Source of the DNA: Streptomyces sp. NRRL F-5630
GTDB lineage: Bacteria > Actinomycetota > Actinomycetes > Streptomycetales > Streptomycetaceae
Assembly: GCF_000719475.1 (NCBI RefSeq)
Contig: NZ_JOGO01000009.1
Coordinates: 1-64,000, forward strand
DNA: 64,000 bases
Reading direction: 5' to 3'
Shown: in pieces, positions 50,672 through 59,861 of the stretch
Layout of the letters: every line of letters begins with the position of its first letter
Position numbering within the stretch: the stretch's first letter is position 1
Program-made: the position numbers and the translations under genes
Notes under the pieces: generated by a model
The model's database searches: none
What the model saw: only the letters and a program-made list of their open reading frames with translations
Told to the model about the DNA's origin: nothing

Positions 50672-51883
50672 CTAGGACCGCTGCTCGGCGGCGGCCAGGC
50701 GCCCCAGGATGAGCGCGATACGCAGCGTGAACGCGGAACGTACGTCCGAGGGGGACCAGCCGGTGACGTCAGTCACACGTCGGAGCCGGTAGCGCACGGT
50801 GTTCGGGTGCACGAAGAGCATCCGGGCGGCCCCCTCCAGGCTGCTCGCCTGCTCCAGGTAGACGCTCAGTGTCTCCAGGAGTGCCGAGCCCGCTTCCTGA
50901 AGTGGTCTGTAGATCTCCTCCACCAGCTGGTCCCGGGCTGCCGGGTCCGATGCCATCGCGCGCTCGGGGAGCAGGTCGTCCGCGAGCACCGGGCGCGGGG
51001 CGTCCTGCCACGCCGCCGAGGCGCGCAGCCCGGCCGCAGCCGCCGCCGCGGAGCGGGTCGCGGCGAGCAGGTCGGGGACCACGGGCCCCGCGACGACCGG
51101 ACCCGCCGCGTACGGGCCGATCAGGGACTTCGCGACGGCGAGCGGATTGTCGCTGCCGCCCGCGATGACGACGAGGCGGCTGCCGAGCACCCCGGTGAGG
51201 ACCTGGAGCTTCGCGTGCCTGGCGGCGCGCCGGATCGCCTCGACGGTCAGTTCGCTGTCCCCGTCGGGCGCGGTGCCGAGCAGGACGCACACGTACTCCG
51301 GCGCGTTCCAGCCGAGGGCGGCGGCCCGCGAGACGGTGCCCTCGTCGGCCTCCCCGGAGAGCACCGCATTGACCACCAGGGACTCCAGGCGCGCGTCCCA
51401 GGCGCCCCGCGCCTCGGCGGCCTGCGCGTAGACCTGCGCCGTCGCGAAGGCGATCTCGCGGGCGTACCGCAGCAGCGCCTCGCGCAGCACCGCCTCGTCG
51501 CCTGGCGCGGCCACGTCGTCGATCGCGGTCTCCATGACCTCGATCGTCGTACGGACCATCTCGACGGTCTGCCGCAGCGTGACCGCCCGGGTCAGCTCGC
51601 GCGGCGCGGTCCCGAAGACGTCCGTGGAGATCGCCTGCGGGGCCTCCGGGTGGCGGAACCACTCCGTGAAGGCCGCGATCCCCGCCTGCGCCACGAGGCC
51701 GATCCACGAGCGGTGCTCGGGAGGCATCGCCCGGTACCACGGCAGCGTCTCGTCCATCCGCTGGATGGCACGGGCGGCGAGCCGTCCCGAGGAGTGCTCC
51801 AGCCGCTTGAGGGTCGCCGCGTGCGGGTGCGCGGGGGCCTGGGAGGCGGGCGAGGCGGCGGGGCGGGATACGGAGTCGGGCAC
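50672..51883 (-). CDS. fasR: PucR-type activator of fatty-acid synthesis FasR
   Basis: A 403-residue regulator with an N-terminal sensory region, a GGDEF-like middle part and a C-terminal PucR HTH (SLEGAARMLFVHPNTVRYRL, RRVTDVTGWSPSDVRSAFTL). In S. coelicolor FasR activates the fabD-fabH-acpP-fabF operon. It lies directly upstream of fabD on the same strand. GTG at 51883 is the family start. Location plus domain make the identity secure. Confidence 0.9.
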   Translation of the reverse strand: MPDSVSRPAASPASQAPAHPHAATLKRLEHSSGRLAARAIQRMDETLPWYRAMPPEHRSWIGLVAQAGIAAFTEWFRHPEAPQAISTDVFGTAPRELTRAVTLRQTVEMVRTTIEVMETAIDDVAAPGDEAVLREALLRYAREIAFATAQVYAQAAEARGAWDARLESLVVNAVLSGEADEGTVSRAAALGWNAPEYVCVLLGTAPDGDSELTVEAIRRAARHAKLQVLTGVLGSRLVVIAGGSDNPLAVAKSLIGPYAAGPVVAGPVVPDLLAATRSAAAAAAGLRASAAWQDAPRPVLADDLLPERAMASDPAARDQLVEEIYRPLQEAGSALLETLSVYLEQASSLEGAARMLFVHPNTVRYRLRRVTDVTGWSPSDVRSAFTLRIALILGRLAAAEQRS

Positions 51884-51985
51884 GGGACCAAGACTGCCTT
51901 ATCGGGTCGCCGGACGGGGCGGCCGGGGTCCGTCACGTGCCGCACCCGCCAGGTCACGCGGTGTGCCGACGCTACGGTGGGCGCC

Positions 51986-52669
51986 GTGATCGACGTACGA
52001 CGCGGCGCTGACCGCTACCCGGGCGGGGAGCCGGAGGCGGGCATCACGACCCGGCACGCCTTCTCCTTCGGCCCGCACTACGACCCGGACAACCTGCGCC
52101 TCGGCCCGCTCACCGCCTGCAACGAGGAGCACCTCGCGGCCGGCGCGGGCTTCGCCGAGCACCGCCACAGCGACACGGAACTGCTCACCTGGGTGGTCTC
52201 CGGGGAGCTGAGCCACCGCGACGCGCAGGGCCGGGCCACCCTCGTGCGCCCCGGCGACCTCCAGCACCTCGGCGCGGGCTCCGGCGTCCACCACGTCGAG
52301 CGCAACGACGGCGCCGGACCTCTCGTCTTCCTGCAACTGTGGCTCGCCGCCCGCGCTCCCGCCCTCACTCCCCGCTACACCGTCGTCCGCGCGCTCTCGC
52401 GGGCGTACGAGGTCCCCGAGGCGGGCGCGCTGCTGCGCGTCGCCCGCCCGGACCCGGGCGGGACGCTGCCGCTGCCGGCCGCGCCGTACGGGTACGCCCA
52501 TGTCGTGCGCGGGGAGGCCGAGTTGCGCAGCGGTGATGCGGCGGGGGAGCGGCTCGCCGCGGGCGACTCCGTACGGGTACGGGCCGGAGCGGACGTGCGG
52601 GGCGCCGTCCTGCGGGCGCGGACGGCGTGCGAAGTGCTGCTCCTGGAGCTGGCCGACCCCTTCGCGTGA
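51986..52669 (+). CDS. Pirin family protein
   Basis: A 227-residue bicupin. The N-terminal cupin keeps metal-binding residues of pirins (HAFSFGPHYDPDN, AEHRHSDTELLTWV, GSGVHHVERND). Bacterial pirins can be quercetinases or redox-linked regulators; the substrate is unknown here. GTG at 51986; another GTG 9 bp upstream is equally possible. Divergent from fasR. Confidence 0.88.
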   Translation: MIDVRRGADRYPGGEPEAGITTRHAFSFGPHYDPDNLRLGPLTACNEEHLAAGAGFAEHRHSDTELLTWVVSGELSHRDAQGRATLVRPGDLQHLGAGSGVHHVERNDGAGPLVFLQLWLAARAPALTPRYTVVRALSRAYEVPEAGALLRVARPDPGGTLPLPAAPYGYAHVVRGEAELRSGDAAGERLAAGDSVRVRAGADVRGAVLRARTACEVLLLELADPFA

Positions 52670-52673
52670 GCCG

Positions 52674-53501
52674 TCAGGCGGCGCGCAGCTCCGCGAGCAC
52701 CGCGTCCGTCAGCGGCGGCCACGCCTCGATCGCCCACGGGCCGAAGGCGCGGTCGGCGAGCGCGACGCACGCCGCCTCCGCCTCCGGGTCGACCCACAGG
52801 AAGGTCCCCGACTGCCCGAAGTGGCCGAAAGTGCGCGGGGAGGAGTGGGCACCGGTCCAGTGCGGGGACTTGCCGTCGCGGATCTCGAAGCCGAGGCCCC
52901 AGTCGTTCGGCTTCTGCTGCCCGTAGCCGGGCAGGACGCCGTTGAGGCCGGGGAAGGCCACCCGTGTCGCGTCCGCGACGGTGCCCGCGTCCAGCAGGCG
53001 CGGGGCCAGGAGTTCGGCGGCGAACAGGAGCAGGTCGTCCACGGTCGAGTGGCCGTCCTTCGCGGGCGAGCCCTCCAGCGCCGTCGCGCGCATCCCGAGC
53101 GGCGCGAAGACGCCTTCGCGCAGGTACTCCGCGAAGGGGATGCCCGTCGCCCGCGCGACGTGCGCGCCGAGCGCCTCGAAACCGGCGTTGGAGTAGATGC
53201 GGCGGGTGCCGGGCGCGGCCTGGACGCGGTCCTCGTCGAACGCGAGGCCGCTCGTGTGGGCGAGGAGGTGGCGCACGGTCGCGCCCTCGGGCCCGGCGGG
53301 CTCGTCGAGTTCGACCGCTCCCTCCTCGTGGGCGAGCAGGAAGCCGTACGCGGCGAGCGGCTTGGTCACGGACGCGAGCCAGAAGCGCTTGTCCGTGGGG
53401 CCGTGCCGCCCCGCGACGGTCCCGTCGCCGCGGACGACCCCGGCGGCGGCGGTCGGGACGGGCCAGGCTTCGATCGACTTCAGGCTCTCCAGGCTCTCCA
53501 T
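52674..53501 (-). CDS. Serine hydrolase of the beta-lactamase/class C family
   Basis: A 275-residue cytoplasmic beta-lactamase-fold hydrolase. The nucleophile motif is SVTK (about residue 45), YSN follows in RRIYSNAGFEALG, and HFGQSG serves as the third motif. No signal peptide, so it is more likely an esterase or peptidase than a secreted beta-lactamase. It is convergent with the pirin gene (4 bp between stops). Confidence 0.88.
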   Translation of the reverse strand: MESLESLKSIEAWPVPTAAAGVVRGDGTVAGRHGPTDKRFWLASVTKPLAAYGFLLAHEEGAVELDEPAGPEGATVRHLLAHTSGLAFDEDRVQAAPGTRRIYSNAGFEALGAHVARATGIPFAEYLREGVFAPLGMRATALEGSPAKDGHSTVDDLLLFAAELLAPRLLDAGTVADATRVAFPGLNGVLPGYGQQKPNDWGLGFEIRDGKSPHWTGAHSSPRTFGHFGQSGTFLWVDPEAEAACVALADRAFGPWAIEAWPPLTDAVLAELRAA

Positions 53502-53609
53502 GCGGGCGAGTCTAGGCGGCGTCTTCCGGCCACCGGTGAGCGCGTATTGCCTGGAGTGCGCTCCAGGGTTCTACCGTGGGTGCGGTCCGCCTCACCCGAA
53601 GGGACAGCC

Positions 53610-54062
53610 ATGACCCTCGCCCACCCCGTCGCCCCCGCAGGCCCGGTCAACGGCCGCGATCTGTGCCTCGCGAAGCTCGCCGACTACCCGCGCCCGGACG
53701 GCAGGGACCACTACACGATCAGCGAGGTCGTCACGCTCACCGGGCTCAGCGCCCACACCCTGCGCTGGTACGAGCGCATCGGGCTGCTGGAGGAGGTGGA
53801 CCGCTCGCACACCGGGCAGCGCAGGTACCGCAACCGCGACCTCGAATGGCTCTCGTTCGTCAACAAGCTGCGGCTGACGGGGATGTCGGTGGCGGACATG
53901 GTGCGCTACGGGGAGCTGTCGCGGGCGGGGGAGCACACGGTCGCGGAGCGCCGCGAACTCCTGGAGGCGACGCGCGAGGAGGTCCGTTCGCGGATCGCGG
54001 CCCTGCAGGACACGCTGGGGGTGCTCGACCACAAGATCGGGATCTACTCCGGGCGCCCGTGA
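53610..54062 (+). CDS. MerR family transcriptional regulator
   Basis: A 150-residue MerR regulator with winged helix YTISEVVTLTGLSAHTLRWY, ERIGLLEEVDRSHTGQRRYR and a C-terminal dimerisation coiled coil (ELLEATREEVRSRIAALQDT). No metal-binding Cys, so it probably senses an organic ligand. ATG at 53610 with AAGGGACAG. The preceding TTGCCTGGAGTGCGCTCCAGG near 53545-53566 includes CTGGAGTGCGCTCCAG, an inverted repeat with the long-spacer layout of MerR promoters. Confidence 0.9.
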   Translation: MTLAHPVAPAGPVNGRDLCLAKLADYPRPDGRDHYTISEVVTLTGLSAHTLRWYERIGLLEEVDRSHTGQRRYRNRDLEWLSFVNKLRLTGMSVADMVRYGELSRAGEHTVAERRELLEATREEVRSRIAALQDTLGVLDHKIGIYSGRP

Positions 54063-54074
54063 GGCGCGCGGGCC

Positions 54075-54989
54075 TCACAGCTGCGCCAGCAACTCCTTCT
54101 TCTTCGTCGTGAACTCCTCGTCCGTGAGCAGCCCCGCGAGGTGGAGTTCGCCGAGGTGGCGGATGCGCTCGGCGATGTCGGCCGGGTCGGAGCGCAGCGC
54201 GGCGACCGCGGGGGCGGTCTCGCTCGTATCGCTCCTCGCCGCGCCGCTCCTGGTGGCGGCGAGGACGGCGGCGGCGAAGGGGAGGGACTCGTGCACGGGG
54301 CCGTACCCGAGGCCGAAGACGACGGCCGCCGGGTCGTGGTCGGCGGCGGGTCCCGCCGCCGCGTCCGGGCCCGGCGCGGTGCCAGGGGCCGTGGCCGTGC
54401 ACGGGGTGGGGTGGCGGGGCAGCAGGCGCAGGTAGCCGTCGAGTATCTCGGGCGAGCGCCACTCGACCCCGCTCAGCGCCGCGACGGGGAAGGACTGGTC
54501 GCCCGCCTTCCACTTGGCGCTCGACGCGCCCGTGCGCGACCAGCGGAAGGAGACCACCGAGCCGTCGAAGCTCGCCTTGCCGTCGTACGCCTTGAACTGC
54601 TGCGGTCCCTCGGGCGCGGCCACGAGGAAGCTCTCGGCGGGCTCGGCCGCGCCGGGCCCCAGGCGGTCGCGGATCTGCGCCGCGTGGAACCCGGCCAGTT
54701 CCTCGCGCTCGGCGGGCAGCACGAGGCGGTACGGGTCGCAGTTCTCCTTGAGCTGGCCCGCCGCCGCCTCCATCAGCGGGTCGGCCCCCGCGCGCGGCAC
54801 GGCGCGCAGCACGACGGTGCCGCGCCGCCCCGGGGCGAGCGTCACCGTGTCGAGCGCCGCGAGCGGCACCCGGCGCTCCCCGAGCACCTGGAGCAGCTTC
54901 GGTGTCCGGATTCCCCGTTCGTAGCGGATGAGCACGGAGTCGTCCGCGAACTCCCAGGTGGCATGGAAACCGGCCAATACATCACCCAT
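54075..54989 (-). CDS. DUF4429 protein with C-terminal SHOCT domain
   Basis: A 304-residue cytoplasmic protein with two DUF4429 units (GDVLAGFHATWEFADDSVLI and QQFKAYDGKASFDGSVVSFR), an Ala/Pro linker and a SHOCT helix (IRHLGELHLAGLLTDEEFTT). The function is unknown; SHOCT usually caps multimeric or membrane-associated proteins. Start at ATG 54989 or 54998. Convergent with MerR. Confidence 0.85.
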   Translation of the reverse strand: MGDVLAGFHATWEFADDSVLIRYERGIRTPKLLQVLGERRVPLAALDTVTLAPGRRGTVVLRAVPRAGADPLMEAAAGQLKENCDPYRLVLPAEREELAGFHAAQIRDRLGPGAAEPAESFLVAAPEGPQQFKAYDGKASFDGSVVSFRWSRTGASSAKWKAGDQSFPVAALSGVEWRSPEILDGYLRLLPRHPTPCTATAPGTAPGPDAAAGPAADHDPAAVVFGLGYGPVHESLPFAAAVLAATRSGAARSDTSETAPAVAALRSDPADIAERIRHLGELHLAGLLTDEEFTTKKKELLAQL

Positions 54990-55193
54990 GCGGCTCATCG
55001 TATGCGGCACGCGCTTCTCCGTCCCCTCTCCTGCGGCCCGCCGGTCCGCTTGACCGGCGCTTTTCTCCCGGGCCCCGACCTCTGGTCCCTCTCCCGTCCC
55101 GCCCGGTGCGCGCGGTGGCGGGTACGGACGTTCCGTCTCCGCTCCGCGTCGCGGACGGCGTGCCGCCGGTGCGGCCACGGGACGGTCCGCCGC

Positions 55194-56411
55194 TCAGGCG
55201 TGGCTCGTCCCCCGCACGGGCACCCCCGTCCTGCACCCCGCGCCGCCCGGCGCGCAGCCGACGTCCGCGAAGTCCCCCGTGCCGATGCGCGCGAGATTGC
55301 GCAGGCTCGCCGTACCGGGCACGAAGTAGCCACCGTGCCCCACCGCACCCGTCGAGGAGAAGACCCGGGCGCCGAAGTCCTTGCCGACCGGGTCGGCCCC
55401 GTGCCCGAGCGAGCCGAGTTCCACGTGCGGCACGTCCCTGATCCAGTCGCCCGCATCCCGCGTCGCCCACACCCGCGCCTTCGTGCCGAGCCCCGCCGCG
55501 TTCCGGCTGCGCATTCCCGGGCTGCCCGCGACGGCGATGTCGGTGACCGTGCGCGGCAGCCGGCCGGCCGCGACCCCGCACACCACGGAGCCGTAGCTGT
55601 GGCACACGAGCGCGACCTTCAGCCCGCCCGGCAGCCCTCGCACGAAGGCATCGAGCAGCCCCGCGCCCTCCTGCGCGCGGGTCGCCGTCGCCGCCTCGAC
55701 GCCGATGCCGCCGGGCGCCGTGTAGTCGGCCCAGGCGACCACGGCGGTACGGGCCCGGGGCGCCGCCGCGCGTTCGGCGGCGTAGAGCGAGCGGCCCATC
55801 CCCGAGGGCGCGGTGAAGGGCCGGTTCGTGCGCTCGAAGGTCATGAGCGCGGTGTCCACCCCCGGGACGACGACCGCGACGCGGCGCGCGTGCGCGAGAT
55901 CGCCGAAGACCTCCGCCGCGCGGCCCGAGCCGTTCGGGTCGAAGGCGAGGAAGTCGCGGTCCGGGCGGAGCATCGACGTGTAGCGCGCCACCCGGTCCGC
56001 GGCCTCCTCGCGTCCCTCCGGCGACAGGCGCGGGTCCTGGGTGCGGCGCACCTCGTGGTCGCGGGCCTGGGTGAGGGCGAGCCGGTTGGCGGCGTAGCGC
56101 AGGGTGAGCGGGGCGCCGTTCATATTGCCCACGGCCAGCGGATAGCGGTGGACGAGCCGCTCGCGCTGGGCGGGGCGCAGCGCGGCGAAGAACTCGCGCA
56201 GGCGCTCCGGCGGCGAGGCGGCGTCCGGCAGGGAGCGGTGGTCGAGGCGCGCGTGGTTCCAGGCCCGTACCGACAACTGGAGGGGGCCGCCGGGCGCGTG
56301 CCGGGCCTTGACCGCCGTCCAGCCGGTCGTGGCGAGCATGACGAAGACGACCGCCACCGCGAGCAGCGCTCGCCAGGCGTTGAGTTGGGGGGACGAGTCG
56401 AAGGAAGTCAC
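55194..56411 (-). CDS. DUF1023 alpha/beta hydrolase
   Basis: A 405-residue predicted membrane-anchored hydrolase. An N-terminal helix (ALLAVAVVFVMLATTGWTA) precedes the DUF1023 domain, with nucleophile Ser in VALVCHSYGSVVCG and C-terminal His near GHGGYFVPGTASLRN. Common in actinobacteria, substrate unknown. GTG at 56411. The very long open frame upstream is GC-rich spurious coding. Confidence 0.88.
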   Translation of the reverse strand: MTSFDSSPQLNAWRALLAVAVVFVMLATTGWTAVKARHAPGGPLQLSVRAWNHARLDHRSLPDAASPPERLREFFAALRPAQRERLVHRYPLAVGNMNGAPLTLRYAANRLALTQARDHEVRRTQDPRLSPEGREEAADRVARYTSMLRPDRDFLAFDPNGSGRAAEVFGDLAHARRVAVVVPGVDTALMTFERTNRPFTAPSGMGRSLYAAERAAAPRARTAVVAWADYTAPGGIGVEAATATRAQEGAGLLDAFVRGLPGGLKVALVCHSYGSVVCGVAAGRLPRTVTDIAVAGSPGMRSRNAAGLGTKARVWATRDAGDWIRDVPHVELGSLGHGADPVGKDFGARVFSSTGAVGHGGYFVPGTASLRNLARIGTGDFADVGCAPGGAGCRTGVPVRGTSHA

Positions 56412-56647
56412 TGCGCCACACCCTAGGAGACGGCAAGCACCGGAGGTCAAACCGGTGAGCCACGTCACCCTGGCGCCCGCCGGAAGGAAGCCGATCGGCC
56501 CGCACCCGTCCGGACAAGCCGTACCGACCGGCCCTTCCGCGCCCCGAGGCTGCCCCCGCCCGGTCCCGGTCGTGCCCCGCGGCCCCTTCCCCGCCCCCGG
56601 CCCGCTCCCGGTCCGTGCCCCGGCCGGTGCGGTCCGGCCTCCTCGGT

Positions 56648-57460
56648 TCAGGACGGCACGGCCTCCTCGCCGGCCGGGCGGGCGCGGGCGGGCGGCTCGG
56701 CTGTCGCGGACTGGCGCGGTACGAGCCCCGTGCGGTCGCCCGGCTCCCCGTCGCTGCCGCCCGTACCGCCGGGATCGCCCCTCCCGTCGGCGTTCCCGCC
56801 CCACTCCCTGAGCAGGGACGGGGCCAGGTGGTCCAGGTGCTGGACGGCGAGGGCGCGCAGCGCCTCGACGCTGCCGTCCTCGCCCGCGCCCCAGCGGTAC
56901 TCGGCGAGCCGCATCACGCCGCCGAAGGCCGCGACCACCACGCGGGGGCGCGGGTCCCTCTCCGGGTCGACGCCCTCGCGCGCGGCGATCACCCGCGCCA
57001 TCTCCTCCTCGCTCTCGCCCGCCCTCCGCAGCCGCGCGGCGAGCAGCGCGGGGGTCCTGGCCACGAGACGGCACGTGCGCAGATGCAGGTCCACGGGGAC
57101 GGAGAGCCCGGCCACCTCGGGCAGCTCGCCCCAGGACTCCAGGACCGCGCGGCGCAGCGCGAGCACCGGCGGCTCACCGGCGGGGCGGGCGCGCAGCGCC
57201 TGGAGGAACCAGCGCTCGATGAGTTCCTGGGTCGCGAGGGCGACGTGCTCCTTGGTGGCGAAGTAGCGGAAGAAGGTACGGGTCGAGACCTCGGCGCGGG
57301 CGGCGATCTCGTCCACCGTCGTCCTCTCGTAACCGCCTGCGGCGAAGAGTTCCAGCGCCGTGCGCAGGAGTCGCTCCCGGGTGCGCGTCTTCTTGCGCTC
57401 GCGCAGGCCGCCCCGCTCGGGCGCACCGTCCGCCCCGCCGTCCTGCCTCTGCTCCGTCAC
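56648..57460 (-). CDS. TetR family regulator of the MFS transporter
   Basis: A 270-residue repressor with HTH RLLRTALELFAAGGYERTTV, DEIAARAEVSTRTFFRYFAT and a long ligand domain, plus a Gly/Asp-rich tail. GTG at 57460 with GAGGAG at about 6 bp. It is divergent from a drug-type MFS exporter whose promoter contains a perfect inverted repeat; it probably represses the exporter until a substrate binds. Confidence 0.92.
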   Translation of the reverse strand: MTEQRQDGGADGAPERGGLRERKKTRTRERLLRTALELFAAGGYERTTVDEIAARAEVSTRTFFRYFATKEHVALATQELIERWFLQALRARPAGEPPVLALRRAVLESWGELPEVAGLSVPVDLHLRTCRLVARTPALLAARLRRAGESEEEMARVIAAREGVDPERDPRPRVVVAAFGGVMRLAEYRWGAGEDGSVEALRALAVQHLDHLAPSLLREWGGNADGRGDPGGTGGSDGEPGDRTGLVPRQSATAEPPARARPAGEEAVPS

Positions 57461-57552
57461 CCTGCTCCTCGCTCCTTCGCCCGGCCCGCGCGCGTGAGCT
57501 GCCCCTTTGTCCCCGGGCGCGGGCCCGCCGGTTGCCGGCACATGAAATTGAT

Positions 57553-57581
57553 TGTCAACTGTCTTGTTCTGACAGTAATTT
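57553..57581 (+). promoter_or_regulatory. MFS promoter with embedded TetR operator
   Basis: TTGTCA (57553) and TAATTT (57576) are a good -35/-10 pair with 17-bp spacing. Between them ACTGTC, TTGTTCT, GACAGT (57558-57576) is a perfect 6+7+6 inverted repeat, so the regulator would block RNA polymerase. The start of transcription would fall at or very near ATG 57589, a leaderless mRNA. Confidence 0.7.
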
Positions 57582-57588
57582 GACGCCC

Positions 57589-59202
57589 ATGACTAGTCAG
57601 ACCACCGTCGGACCGGAGGACGGGACGCCGCTCGCGCCCCTCGGCAAGGGAGCACGCGGCAGCCTGCGCGGCCGTCCCTGGCTGACGCTCTTCGGAGTTG
57701 CTATCGGCGTCATGATGGTCGCCCTTGACGGCACCATCGTCGCCATCGCCAATCCGGCCATCGCGGACGACCTGAACACGAGCCTCGCCGGAGTGCAGTG
57801 GATCACCAACGGCTACCTCCTGGCCCTCGCGGTGGCGCTCATCACGGCGGGCAAGCTCGGTGACCGCTTCGGCCACCGCCAGACCTTCTTGATAGGCGTG
57901 GCGGGCTTCGCGCTCGCCTCCGGCGTCATCGGGCTCTCCTCCAGCGTCTCGCTCGTCGTCGCCTTCCGCGTCCTCCAGGGGCTCTTCGGCGCGCTCCTGA
58001 TGCCGGCCGCGCTCGGCCTGCTGCGCGCGACCTTCCCCGCCGAGAAGCTCAACATGGCCATCGGCATCTGGGGCATGGTCATCGGCGCGTCCACGGCGGG
58101 CGGCCCGATCGTCGGCGGGCTGCTCGTCGAGCACGTCTCCTGGCAGTCCGTGTTCTTCGTCAACGTGCCGGTCGGCGTCGCCGCCCTCGTCCTCGGCCTC
58201 TTCATCCTCAAGGACCACCGGGCCGCGAACGCCCCGCGCTCCTTCGACGTGCCCGGCATCGTGCTGCTCTCCGGAGCCATGTGCTCCCTGATCTTCGCGA
58301 TCATCAAAACGGGTGATGGCTGGAGCTGGGGCGACGGGCGGACGTGGGGGCTCCTCGCCCTCTCCGTCGTGTGCTTCGCCGCCTTCGCCGCCTGGCAGAC
58401 GCGCGCGAAGGAACCGCTCGTGCCGCTCGCCATGTTCCGCTCGGTCGCGCTCTCGGCGGGCACCGTGCTCATGGTGCTCATGGCGATCGCCTTCCTCGGC
58501 GGCATCTTCTTCGTCACCTTCTACCTCCAGGGCGTGCACCGCCTCAGCGCCGTCGACAGCGGCCTGCACCTGCTCCCGCTCACCGCCATGATGATCATCG
58601 CCTCGCCGATCGCCGGGGTGCTCATCACGCGTTTCGGGCCGCGCGTGCCGCTCGTCGGCGGGATGCTCGCCACCGCGGCCTCGATGTTCGGTCTCTCGAC
58701 CCTGGAGGCGGACACGGGGACGGTCACGATGTCGCTGTGGTTCGCGCTCCTCGGCCTCGGTCTCGCCCCGGTCATGGTCGGTGCCACGGAGGTCATCGTC
58801 GGCAACGCGCCGCTCGAACTCTCCGGCGTGGCGGGCGGCCTCCAGCAGTCGGCGATGCAGGTCGGCGGCGCGCTCGGCACGGCCGTGCTCGGCGCCGTGA
58901 TGGCCGCGCGCGTCAACAAGGACCTCCCGGGCAACTGGACGGACGCGGGCCTGCCGAAGCTCACGGGCGCCCAGCTCGACCAGGCGTCCCAGGCCGTCCA
59001 GCTCGGTGTCCCGCCCGTACCGCCGCACGCCCCGAAGGAGGTCGCGGCGCAGATCACCACGGTCGCCCACGACACCTTCATGTCCGGCATGGGCCTCGCC
59101 TGCACCGTCGCCGGGATCGTCGCCCTCGTCGCGGCGGCCGTCGCGACGCTCACCAAGCGGGGCGACAACGCGGCCGAAGGCGCGGGCGCCGCGCACCTCT
59201 GA
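57589..59202 (+). CDS. DHA2-type MFS drug:H+ antiporter
   Basis: A 537-residue, about 14-helix exporter of the EmrB/QacA group. Motif A is GKLGDRFGHRQTF, motif C is around GMVIGASTAGGPIVGGLLVE, and the N-terminal VMMVALDGTIVAIANPAIAD is typical of DHA2. It would expel toxic or antibiotic compounds across the cytoplasmic membrane. Controlled by the divergent TetR. ATG at 57589 with no ribosome site, fitting leaderless translation. Confidence 0.95.
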   Translation: MTSQTTVGPEDGTPLAPLGKGARGSLRGRPWLTLFGVAIGVMMVALDGTIVAIANPAIADDLNTSLAGVQWITNGYLLALAVALITAGKLGDRFGHRQTFLIGVAGFALASGVIGLSSSVSLVVAFRVLQGLFGALLMPAALGLLRATFPAEKLNMAIGIWGMVIGASTAGGPIVGGLLVEHVSWQSVFFVNVPVGVAALVLGLFILKDHRAANAPRSFDVPGIVLLSGAMCSLIFAIIKTGDGWSWGDGRTWGLLALSVVCFAAFAAWQTRAKEPLVPLAMFRSVALSAGTVLMVLMAIAFLGGIFFVTFYLQGVHRLSAVDSGLHLLPLTAMMIIASPIAGVLITRFGPRVPLVGGMLATAASMFGLSTLEADTGTVTMSLWFALLGLGLAPVMVGATEVIVGNAPLELSGVAGGLQQSAMQVGGALGTAVLGAVMAARVNKDLPGNWTDAGLPKLTGAQLDQASQAVQLGVPPVPPHAPKEVAAQITTVAHDTFMSGMGLACTVAGIVALVAAAVATLTKRGDNAAEGAGAAHL

Positions 59203-59225
59203 CCCGACCGCCCACCCACGTCAAC

Positions 59226-59260
59226 GAAGGGCCCCGCCGGCTCACCCCGCGGGGCCCTTC
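59226..59260 (+). terminator. Terminator after the MFS gene
   Basis: GAAGGGCCCCGC and GCGGGGCCCTTC form a perfect 12-bp stem with an 11-nt loop, 24 bp after the stop. Confidence 0.85.
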
Positions 59261-59379
59261 CCGATGTCCGGGGACCTTTTCCCCTATCAGTGCGGTCCCG
59301 CTCGTGGCGGCTTCCGCGGCGGACGCGGAGCGGCCCAGAGTGCGCGTCAGAAACGGCACCCACCGAAAGGACCCGCCCC

Positions 59380-59763
59380 ATGCGGACGACCCTGACCACG
59401 CTCGCCTGCGCCCTCACCCTCGGCGCGACCCTCCTCACCCCGGCCGAGGCGGCGGCCCCGGCGCGCACCGGGGCCGGCTCCTCCGGGAAATGCGGCCAGG
59501 GCGAGCTGTGCCTGTGGCCCGGCACCGGGTACGGGGGCCGCCGCACCGTCCACGAACTCTCCGCCACCGACATCGAGAGCTGTGTCCCGCTGGGCGGCAG
59601 AGCGGGAGCCCTCTCGCTGGCCAACCGCACCGGCCGCCCCGTCACGACGTACCAGTCCGCGGAGTGCGGGGAGACGGGGGAGTTCGAGACGTACCCCGGT
59701 GGCGGCACGTGGCTCCCCGAATCCCCCTACAGGGTCAGGGCGTTCAAGATCTGGGAGAGGTGA
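59380..59763 (+). CDS. Small secreted protein, peptidase inhibitor I36/crystallin-like
   Basis: A 127-residue secreted protein. The signal peptide (TLACALTLGATLLTPAEAAA) is followed by a compact domain with CGQGELCLWPGTGYGGRRTV and NRTGRPVTTYQSAECGE, the layout of I36 inhibitors (such as SMI) and single-domain gamma-crystallin-like proteins. It may inhibit a metalloprotease or act as a stress protein in the medium. ATG at 59380 with GAAAGGA. Confidence 0.8.
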   Translation: MRTTLTTLACALTLGATLLTPAEAAAPARTGAGSSGKCGQGELCLWPGTGYGGRRTVHELSATDIESCVPLGGRAGALSLANRTGRPVTTYQSAECGETGEFETYPGGGTWLPESPYRVRAFKIWER

Positions 59764-59861
59764 GGCGAGCCCAGCGACCGCAGTCGGGACGACGGACCCC
59801 TCCGGCATGGGAGGAGCGGGGTCCGGGGGCGGAGCCGCGTGAGGCCCCGCCCCGCCGAGGG

